Assembly: GCF_000518805.1 (NCBI RefSeq)
Contig: NZ_JAEH01000055.1
Coordinates: 1-32,435 of the forward strand
From: Shewanella waksmanii ATCC BAA-643
GTDB taxonomy: Bacteria > Pseudomonadota > Gammaproteobacteria > Enterobacterales > Shewanellaceae
Length of the DNA stretch: 32,435 nucleotides
Reading direction: 5' to 3'
In this document: positions 1-6,158 of the stretch, in pieces
How positions within the stretch are numbered: position 1 is the first letter of the stretch
Layout: each line of letters opens with the position of its first letter
Position numbers and translations under genes: made by a program
Notes under the pieces: generated by a model
Told to the model about the DNA's origin: nothing
The model's database searches: none
The model's input: only the letters and a program-made list of their open reading frames with translations

Positions 1-156
1 TTCTTTTCGCCAACGACTCAGCATTAACGGGTGAATATCAAGCGCTAGCGCAACATCCTTAGACATGACATCGTCTCTTAAGCTTAGCTGGACAGCTTTG
101 ACTTTGAATTTTACAGGGTAAAACCATGTCTTTCTTGGTTGGGTATATTTAGGCAT
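1..156 (-). CDS. IS3-family transposase OrfA, N-terminal part (cut by window edge)
   Basis: The first 52 codons run off the left edge of the window. The start ATG at 156 follows a strong ribosome binding site (GAGGAGGC). The peptide begins MPKYTQPRKTW and contains DVALALDIHPLMLSRWRKE, the helix-turn-helix typical of IS3/IS911-type OrfA proteins, which bind the terminal repeats and are normally fused to OrfB by frameshifting. The matching terminal repeat lies at 182-208. Too short to name the IS. It differs from the element at the right edge, whose terminal repeat is unlike this one. Confidence 0.85.
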   Translation of the reverse strand, partial: MPKYTQPRKTWFYPVKFKVKAVQLSLRDDVMSKDVALALDIHPLMLSRWRKE

Positions 157-181
157 TTTAGCCTCCTCAAAGTGATGAGAA

Positions 182-208
182 GGTGTCCACTAAAACGGGG
201 GAAGAGCA
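182..208. repeat. Terminal inverted repeat of the left IS3-family element
   Basis: Read on the minus strand from outside inward, the end starts TGCTCTTCCCCCGTTTTAG and goes on to GTGGACACC. It has the TG dinucleotide usual for IS3-family ends and lies just upstream of the OrfA start. The boundary is placed at about 208 and is uncertain by one or two bases. The other end lies outside the window. Confidence 0.7.
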
Positions 209-235
209 AGTTCCGTTTTAAATGCCTTGTTAGTT
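209..235 (-). other. Truncated integron attC site, interrupted by the IS element
   Basis: On the minus strand the R''-type core AACTAAC (235-229) is followed by AAGGCATTTAAAACGGAA and then the IS end. The core is the exact reverse complement of GTTAGTT (532-526 minus), the R' core at the start of the same cassette. This is expected if both came from one circular cassette. The rest of the attC would lie on the far side of the IS. Confidence 0.6.
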
Positions 236-531
236 GGTGAACTGCATTTAGAAAGCCACTGCAAACACCAAGATTAAGTGCAAAACCAACTTAGCAGAAA
301 TTAGACTGCAAATGCCACACTTTAAAGAGTTAAGTTAAGCGAGCAGCCTGATCACTGTGGTGAACCTAGTGCATATTGCTACAGACGAAAATTAACGCCT
401 TCACTTGGGTGGCATTTACCGTTCATAACCGAGCATTCAACGTGCCAATTTTATAAAAGTTAACTGCCCTTTTCAGATTCAAGTCCACAACAAAACAACA
501 TAAAACGCTTTTATTATTTATTGCCAACTAA
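236..531 (-). other. Integron cassette with no recognisable gene
   Basis: About 295 bp between two attC cores reading leftward. No frame on either strand holds an open frame longer than about 25 codons with a plausible start. The few ATG frames on the minus strand stop after 7 to 15 codons. It is either a non-coding cassette or a decayed one. The cassette limits follow from the matching cores GTTAGTT (532-526) and AACTAAC (235-229). Confidence 0.55.
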
Positions 532-654
532 CGCCGCAATTACCGGCCGTAACGTAGTTGTTTGCTTTGTGCCAGCGTAGCTGAAAAGCACAAAGCAAAC
601 AACGCAGTGGAGGTCCAGCCAGCTTGCTGGCGACGGTAGATTGCTTTGTTATGC
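526..654 (-). other. Complete integron attC recombination site (129 bp)
   Basis: On the minus strand the site starts with R'' GCATAAC (654-648) and ends with R' GTTAGTT (532-526). L'' GCAATCTACCG (644-634) pairs with L' CGGTAATTGC (545-536) over 10 bp, leaving one extrahelical C (plus-strand G639), the hallmark that directs IntI. The centre is a perfect 16-bp inverted repeat (557-572 with 588-603). The spacers AAA and GGC between the R and L boxes do not pair, as in known attC sites. It lies 9 bp past the stop of the hydrolase gene, the normal place in a cassette. Confidence 0.9.
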
Positions 655-1643
655 GATTGGCTATCACCATCCCATATGATAATAAGCCCATATGCGCTCA
701 ATATTCATTGGGAGCCATTCTTTGTAGTATTGCCAGTTTTCATACTTAGGAAGCTTAACGGTTTTTCTTAATGCATCAGGGCTGTGAGTTCCTGAATCCA
801 TTGCTTTTTTTACAGCAGCCATCAAATCTTCTAAATATATGCGTTGCTCTGCAACAATTGAGGCAGGATCTATTGCTGGTTGATTTTCTGGCCCGTGGCC
901 CGTGATGACATAGTCAAAATCCATCTGCTCTATTTCTTTCAGTGATCTTACCCACTCATCAGGCCAAAAATCGGGCATGCCACGAAAGGCCACTCTACGC
1001 GGCGTGACAATATCTACCGTAAATAATATCTTCTCTTTCGGAAGGCGCATAACAACCAAGCTCTCACCATGGTTCGGCCCGAAGTATGATAATTCCAAAT
1101 TTCTACCACCTAGGGTCAATGTGTGCTTGTCTGAGAATGTGATACTTGGCAATGGTATTACTGGACTCGGATGATCGCTCAATTCCTTTAGCAGGTTTTC
1201 ATGGCCCACAAATTTTGCACCCTCTGCCTCAAAAACATTCCCTCCTGAAATATGATCGTGATGATTATGGCTATAAACAACATATTTCACCGGCTTGTCT
1301 GTTACCTTACGAATCTCGTTTCGTAATAATTTTGCTGCCTTGGGGTTCATTGGGTCGGTAACAATAACTCCCTCATCAGTGACAAGAAAAATATTTCGAT
1401 AAACCCACCAGCGAAATACATACACTCCATTACCAATGTTTTTTACGCTATGACCAAAGGCCTCCCCTCCCATGGGCTCTTGTATCGGAAATTTAGGAGC
1501 TGCAGTGGCTAATATCGAAATTAGCAACCCAGCCATTAACATTGAAAGCATACAAATTTTCTTCATTCATTTCTCCAATTCAATTATTAGTACGATTCAC
1601 AACTTATTTTGCATAACAGCATATTAGGCTGAATTCCGCATAA
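532..1643 (-). mobile_element. Integron gene cassette carrying an MBL-fold hydrolase
   Basis: The cassette is bounded on its 5' side by G/TTATGC and on its 3' side by the attC at 526-654. GTTATGC occurs twice upstream of the gene, at minus 1644-1638 and 1617-1611. The outer copy (GTTATGCG) matches the attC R'' flank CGCATAAC over 8 bases, so it is preferred as the boundary. The gene reads in the same direction as the attC, as cassette genes usually do. No integrase gene is adjacent. Confidence 0.7.
664..1566 (-). CDS. Exported MBL-fold metallohydrolase (cassette gene)
   Basis: A 300-residue protein with a cleavable signal peptide (MKKICMLSMLMAGLLISI, cut probably after ATA-A at residue 22-23), so it acts in the periplasm or outside. 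It has the metallo-beta-lactamase zinc motif HNHHDH (H100, H102, D104, H105), H166 in GPNHGES, D185 in FTVDIV and H224 in TGHGPEN: a complete two-metal site. The substrate cannot be told from sequence. The spacing is that of general MBL-fold hydrolases and lactonase-like proteins, so beta-lactamase activity should not be assumed. The start ATG is preceded by TTGGAGAA. The gene is the payload of an integron cassette with its attC immediately downstream. Confidence 0.88.
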   Translation of the reverse strand: MKKICMLSMLMAGLLISILATAAPKFPIQEPMGGEAFGHSVKNIGNGVYVFRWWVYRNIFLVTDEGVIVTDPMNPKAAKLLRNEIRKVTDKPVKYVVYSHNHHDHISGGNVFEAEGAKFVGHENLLKELSDHPSPVIPLPSITFSDKHTLTLGGRNLELSYFGPNHGESLVVMRLPKEKILFTVDIVTPRRVAFRGMPDFWPDEWVRSLKEIEQMDFDYVITGHGPENQPAIDPASIVAEQRIYLEDLMAAVKKAMDSGTHSPDALRKTVKLPKYENWQYYKEWLPMNIERIWAYYHMGW

Positions 1644-1644
1644 C

Positions 1645-2011
1645 AACGGGCAGCCATGTTAATCTAATACTAGTAAGCTACCTCAAAAAACTATCAGCTT
1701 CAAATGCTTACGGCTAATTTAATGATGGTTTTTCTGCAATAGCTCCTGTAGAAAGTCGGAATTGACATATTTGTGACGTTCGTTGCACCAGGATTTTTTT
1801 AAAGGCCTTAAAAACAATTACTTGTAATATATCTGTATTTCATTGCTGTCTGAGTTTCCCCAGAGTTTGGTCGAAATATGTGATATTTCATTATAACTGT
1901 ATATAAATACAGGTGCGCGAATCTGCATAGCAAGGGCTATTTTAAATCGCTATAACTCGCTTTAACACTCAATCGACAGACTCATGACGACGTGATGCAT
2001 TGTCAGATAGC
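1645..2011. other. Intergenic region between cassette and maa, possible old integron platform
   Basis: No coding frame of useful length and no IntI-like peptide on either strand. The only clear signal is the LexA-type operator with a -10 box at 1890-1912. If the cassettes were inserted at an attI, it would lie around 1611-1660, but no attI sequence can be recognised by eye. Confidence 0.5.
1890..1912 (-). promoter_or_regulatory. LexA (SOS) operator with adjacent -10 box
   Basis: CTGTATATAAATACAG (1897-1912) fits the gammaproteobacterial LexA consensus CTGT-N8-ACAG with an AT-rich core. On the minus strand, TATAAT (1895-1890) follows after one base, so the promoter would fire leftward towards the cassettes; no good -35 is seen. 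The same operator/-10 spacing occurs before the intI relic at 28445-28467. No gene starts close downstream. The nearest leftward gene is the cassette hydrolase, 324 bp away. Confidence 0.75.
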
Positions 2012-2566
2012 TCATTCTACGGACTTGATAATTCGGGCGGGATTACCGGCGACTATCAGGTTATCAGCCACATCTTTAGTGACCACGGCGCCGGCGCCAA
2101 CGACCACATTATCGCCTAGTGTCACCCCGGGCATAATGGTGGCATGACCGCCTATCCAGCAGTTGTTGCCAATATTAATGGGCCGGGCAAATTCAACACC
2201 ACTATTACGCTCAACAGGATTAATAGGGTGACAAGCAGTATAAATGCCCACTTGTGGACCAATAAAACAGTTATCACCTATGGTTACTGTGGCGCAGTTG
2301 AGGATCACGCCAGCAAAATTCATGTAAAAGTTATCCCCCACATGGATGTTTTGCCCATAATCACAGTTAAAATGTGGCTCTATCATGGCGCCTTGGCCGC
2401 AATGACCCAACAGCTGATGCAGTAGAGCGCTGCGCTCAGCCTTTTGCTGGCACTTGGTCGCATTATATTGGCCAACCAATAAGCGGGCTTTAACGCGCAT
2501 GTCTGTTAACTGCAGATCGCAAGGGTCATAACACGCCTGCGCCAACATTTTTTCAAGTTCTGTCAT
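2012..2566 (-). CDS. maa: Sugar O-acetyltransferase, Maa/NodL/LacA type
   Basis: 184 residues, the normal length for maltose/galactoside O-acetyltransferases, which use acetyl-CoA to acetylate sugars in the cytoplasm. Residues 1-55 match the Maa-type N-terminal domain (MTELEKMLAQ, RARLL-like segment). Residues 60-180 form left-handed parallel beta-helix hexapeptide repeats (IGDNCFIGP, IGNNCWIGG, LGDNVVVGAGAVV). H113 in TACHPIN is the expected catalytic base. The C-terminal VAGNPARIIK is typical. The ATG follows AGGATAAACG. The gene is divergent from the AraC-family regulator across 86 bp. The precise acceptor sugar is unknown. Confidence 0.88.
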   Translation of the reverse strand: MTELEKMLAQACYDPCDLQLTDMRVKARLLVGQYNATKCQQKAERSALLHQLLGHCGQGAMIEPHFNCDYGQNIHVGDNFYMNFAGVILNCATVTIGDNCFIGPQVGIYTACHPINPVERNSGVEFARPINIGNNCWIGGHATIMPGVTLGDNVVVGAGAVVTKDVADNLIVAGNPARIIKSVE

Positions 2567-2652
2567 CGTTTATCCTGTGCAACCACTGCCGTGCCAATTC
2601 ATGCTGCGATCAAAATAGCCCGCTATCTTGCTGTTAATCATTAAAGCTGGTT

Positions 2653-3723
2653 ATGATGAACACTATAAACCATTTATATTACCTGTATTTGAACCCATTA
2701 ATCGACGCCAATAAATATAGCACCATTGCCGCGTGGTCACTGGCCATTGCCAGAGCGCTCGCTGCCAGTAAAGTCGACCCACAGCAGGTGTTTGCTGAAG
2801 TGGGTTTAAACCTGCAGCAACTGGAATCCGCCCCCAATTCACGCATTGCCATTGAGCAGATGACCTCCCTGTGGCGATATGCCCAACAAGTCACCAATAA
2901 CGATGCATTTGGCTTATGTGTTGGCCAATATGCTTATCCAATACATTTTAGTGAGTTAGGCTCGCTACTTATCAATAGCGAAACGTTAGCTGCCGCGTTT
3001 GAAACTTTGCCGCACTATGGCCCGTTGGTAAGCAATTCAGCGGCGGTAAGCTTGCAGCGAACCCCTACTCTATTGGGTTTTACCATCACCCCACTAAACG
3101 GTGTTGAAATAAGCCATTTAGCAATCGATGCTTTTTTTGCCAGTTTAATGCTTTTGGGCAAGCAAATGATTGGCCAGCAAACTTTGGTAAAAAAAGTCGA
3201 TCTGCAAAAAGCTAACGTGACTAACCCAGCCACTTGGGAGAGATTTTTTAGCGCCAATGTCGAATTTAACCAAGCCCAAAACTGTATGTGGATGGACAGA
3301 GCGATTCTTGAGCAACCCGTCGCACACCGAGATCAACACCTAGCTAGGCAAAAAGAGAGCTCGGTACAACAATACCTCACCCAAATGCAGTCTTTGTCTT
3401 GGCGGGAGAAAACCAGTCAAGGCATTCATACCTTGTTGGTCGACCAACAGCCTACCGCGGCGAAAATCGCGCAAATGTTCAATATTAGTGAACGAACTTT
3501 AAGTCGTTATTTGCAATTAGAAGGATGTAACTTTAGGCAATTACTGGCGAATAAACGCCTTGAGCTGGCGCATCACTATTTGGTGAATACCCCAATCGCC
3601 ATCAACTGTCTGTCTGATACCTTGGGCTACACCAGTGTCAGTAATTTCAGTCGTTCATTTCAAAAGTGGACCGGTCAAAGCCCTGGCTGTTATCGCAAAC
3701 AACACCAGCAAAACCGCGAGTAG
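2653..3723 (+). CDS. AraC-family transcriptional regulator
   Basis: 356 residues. The N-terminal 30-220 has the character of the AraC-type ligand-binding domain found in OruR/ArgR-like regulators (PIHFSELGSLLINSETLAAA). The C-terminal 250-350 carries the double helix-turn-helix: ISERTLSRYLQLEGCNFRQL for the first, and the conserved LGYTSVSNFSRSFQKWTGQSP for the second. Two ATG codons stand together (2653 and 2656) with a weak ribosome site. It is divergent from maa, and the alkyl sulfatase follows on the same strand 205 bp downstream. Control of either neighbour is inferred from position only. Confidence 0.9.
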   Translation: MMNTINHLYYLYLNPLIDANKYSTIAAWSLAIARALAASKVDPQQVFAEVGLNLQQLESAPNSRIAIEQMTSLWRYAQQVTNNDAFGLCVGQYAYPIHFSELGSLLINSETLAAAFETLPHYGPLVSNSAAVSLQRTPTLLGFTITPLNGVEISHLAIDAFFASLMLLGKQMIGQQTLVKKVDLQKANVTNPATWERFFSANVEFNQAQNCMWMDRAILEQPVAHRDQHLARQKESSVQQYLTQMQSLSWREKTSQGIHTLLVDQQPTAAKIAQMFNISERTLSRYLQLEGCNFRQLLANKRLELAHHYLVNTPIAINCLSDTLGYTSVSNFSRSFQKWTGQSPGCYRKQHQQNRE

Positions 3724-3766
3724 CGAGTCGATTGGGTTCGGCTCTTTGCTGTGCAGCGCATTACAT

Positions 3767-3831
3767 CTCTGGGCACTATAGCTCTGTGCACTAAATCACT
3801 GGGCACTAGCTCTGTGCACTAGCTCTGGGCA
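3767..3831. repeat. Degenerate short tandem repeat, about 13-15 bp unit
   Basis: Five copies of CTCTGKGCACTA start at 3767, 3782, 3797, 3810 and 3823, so the period is 15, 15, 13, 13. The third begins CACTG and the last is cut to CTCTGGGCA. The units alternate between GGGCA and GTGCA. The array sits between the AraC regulator and the alkyl sulfatase. It may be a slippage product or a cluster of binding sites. Confidence 0.75.
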
Positions 3832-3928
3832 GTTCCGTGCTTCGCGGTGCTATTGGCGAAAAATGATAAACCCAAAGTTAATAACTTGTAATAGCTTAGT
3901 GAGCATCGTTAACTTTTAGGGTCTGACT

Positions 3929-6016
3929 ATGAAAAGCTTACACTCAGCAAGCATTAGCAAATCGACAACCGCGCCAAGTTGTATCAGCAAAGCTGCCAAT
4001 GGCGTTGGCAGCAAATTATCAAGTGCAATAGTGCTACTTGCCATACTAGGGTGCGAGCCACAGCCCAATAACTCAACGTCTCTACCTTCGAATGGCACCG
4101 CTAATGCCACCGCGCAAGATGTTGCTGTTGACCAGCATGGATTTACCGCTGCCAGTGCTCATACCATTGATGCTAACAACGCCCTGTTGTCACAGCTCCC
4201 ATTTGACAATCAGCAAGATTTTGAGGACGCTCAGCGCGGATTTATCGCCAAAATGCCACAACTTATCGTGCAAGATGAACAAGGCAAAGTGATTTGGAGT
4301 CGACCCGAGTACGACTTTATCAACCAAGCGGCACCTAATAGCGTCAACCCAAGTTTATGGCGTCAAGCGAGCCTTAATAACATCGATGGCTTGTTTGAAG
4401 TTAGCGAAGGTATCTACCAATTACGCGGCTTTGACCTTGCCAATATGACCGTGATTAATGGTGATACAGGTTGGATTATTATTGACCCACTGACCACCAC
4501 AGAGACCGCTAAAGTCGCTATTGATTTTGTCAACCAACAACTCGGGCCCAGGCCAATTAGCACGATTGTGTTTACCCATAGCCACATGGACCACTTTGGT
4601 GGCGCGTTAGGCCTTTTGGCTGCAAATAGTAACAATGATATCGAAGTGGTAGCGCCAGCTGGGTTTATGCATGAGGCCACCAGCGAAAACGTGATGGCAG
4701 GCACCGCCATGAGTCGCCGAGCCATGTACATGTATGGCAAACAATTGCCCCGCTCTATCCGGGGCCATATCGACTCAGGCTTGGGTAAAGAACCCGCTTT
4801 TGGCCAATTTGGTATTTTGCCACCCACGCAAATAATAGAACAAGATAGCCAGCTAACCCTCGATGGTGTCGAATTTGAATTTCAAATCGTATCAGGCACC
4901 GAAGCACCGGCTGAAATGACATTTTATCTACCGCAGCATCAAGCCTATTGTGGTGCTGAGCTTGTCTCAAAAAATATGCATAATCTATATACTTTGCGCG
5001 GTGCAAAAGTGCGTGATGCACTGGCATGGAGTCAGGCGATTGATGATGCCATTAGCGCACAGCGGCAAACCAAGGTTTATTTTGGCAGTCATCATTGGCC
5101 AATATGGGGCTTAGATAACATTAATCAATTTTTGATAACCCAACGCGACACTTACAAGTACATCCACGATCAGTCTGTGCGTATGCTCAACGCTGGTTTA
5201 ACGCCAGCGGAGATTGCCGAAGCCATTGAGATGCCACCAGAACTGGCCAATACTTTTGCAAGTCGCGGCTATTATGGCACTGCTAAACACAACGCTAAAG
5301 CGGTCTATCAGGCCTATTTGGGTTGGTATGATGCCAATCCAAGTCACTTAGATCCTTTGCCAGCCGCGCAGTCAGCAGACAAATATGTCCAGCTTATGGG
5401 CGGCGCAGATAAAGTCATTGCCGCGGCGAGCCAAGCATACCAACAAGGTGACTACCGCTGGGCCGCACAGCTACTTAATCATTTGGTGTTTGCCGATAGC
5501 GATAACCGCCAAGCTAAAGCGCTACTAGCCAATACCTATGACCAGCTTGGCTATCAGGCAGAATCGGCCCCATGGCGTGATGTGTATTTAAGTGGTGCTT
5601 ATGAGCTGCGCCATGGCAGTCCCGAGGTAGGCATAGATTTAAGTTCCATGAAACACATATTGCTACATGCCCCAGTAGAGAACTTTTTACAGTCAATGGC
5701 ATCAAGAATTAACGGCCCTAAAGCCTTTAATCAGCAATATGAAATCAATCTCAACTTTACTGATTTACAGCAAAATTACGTACTAAGCCTTAATCATGCC
5801 GTGTTACATCACCGCTTGGGCGCGAAATCCGCCACCGCGACGGTTACTTTAAATATTAGTCATGGTTTGTTTATCGACATTGTGATTGGCGCCGCTGATG
5901 TGAGTGATTTACTGTTTTCTGATGAGCTTAATATTGAAGGCAGCAAACTCGATTTAATCGGCTTTTTATCACTATTGAATAAACCCAAAGGGGTATTTAA
6001 CATTGTAGTCCCGTAA
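3929..6016 (+). CDS. Alkyl sulfatase, SdsA/BDS1-type MBL-fold lipoprotein
   Basis: 695 residues, in the range of type III alkyl sulfatases, which release sulfate from primary alkyl sulfates such as SDS. The zinc motif THSHMDHFGG (H217, H219, D221, H222) is the family signature. Further metal-site residues probably lie in YCGAELVSKN and FGSHHWPIWG. After the MBL domain (about 150-410) come the helical dimerisation domain (about 420-560, including the TPAEIAEAIEMPPELA segment) and a C-terminal SCP2-like substrate-binding domain (about 570-695). The N-terminus has a hydrophobic stretch ending LLAILGC, a plausible lipobox with C42, after an unusually long 30-residue leader. AGGGTCTGACT precedes the ATG. 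The AraC regulator upstream may control it. Confidence 0.92.
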   Translation: MKSLHSASISKSTTAPSCISKAANGVGSKLSSAIVLLAILGCEPQPNNSTSLPSNGTANATAQDVAVDQHGFTAASAHTIDANNALLSQLPFDNQQDFEDAQRGFIAKMPQLIVQDEQGKVIWSRPEYDFINQAAPNSVNPSLWRQASLNNIDGLFEVSEGIYQLRGFDLANMTVINGDTGWIIIDPLTTTETAKVAIDFVNQQLGPRPISTIVFTHSHMDHFGGALGLLAANSNNDIEVVAPAGFMHEATSENVMAGTAMSRRAMYMYGKQLPRSIRGHIDSGLGKEPAFGQFGILPPTQIIEQDSQLTLDGVEFEFQIVSGTEAPAEMTFYLPQHQAYCGAELVSKNMHNLYTLRGAKVRDALAWSQAIDDAISAQRQTKVYFGSHHWPIWGLDNINQFLITQRDTYKYIHDQSVRMLNAGLTPAEIAEAIEMPPELANTFASRGYYGTAKHNAKAVYQAYLGWYDANPSHLDPLPAAQSADKYVQLMGGADKVIAAASQAYQQGDYRWAAQLLNHLVFADSDNRQAKALLANTYDQLGYQAESAPWRDVYLSGAYELRHGSPEVGIDLSSMKHILLHAPVENFLQSMASRINGPKAFNQQYEINLNFTDLQQNYVLSLNHAVLHHRLGAKSATATVTLNISHGLFIDIVIGAADVSDLLFSDELNIEGSKLDLIGFLSLLNKPKGVFNIVVP

Positions 6017-6038
6017 TAGCGCGTCTCTCCCTAAGGAA

Positions 6039-6074
6039 AGTGCCACAGCTTGGTAGAGTGCCGCAGCATAGTAG
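6039..6074. repeat. Tandem pair of 18-bp repeats
   Basis: AGTGCCACAGCTTGGTAG (6039-6056) is followed directly by AGTGCCGCAGCATAGTAG (6057-6074), with 15 of 18 bases identical. It lies just after the alkyl sulfatase stop. It echoes in kind the repeat array upstream of the same gene but has a different sequence. No function is evident. Confidence 0.6.
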
Positions 6075-6122
6075 AATGTCATTACCCAACAATGCCACCG
6101 TATCTACCAACCTCTAACTATA

Positions 6123-6147
6123 AAAAGCCGCGAATTACGCGGCTTTT
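6123..6147. terminator. Bidirectional rho-independent terminator
   Basis: AAAAGCCGCG (6123-6132), a five-base loop, then CGCGGCTTTT (6138-6147). The stem has A and T tracts on both sides. It lies between the convergent alkyl sulfatase and BCCT genes and can serve both. Confidence 0.9.
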
Positions 6148-6158
6148 ATAGGTGCAAA

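Noticed and set aside
1762..1790. TTGACA as -35 of a rightward promoter
   Set aside because: No acceptable -10 at 16-18 bp, and no rightward gene follows.
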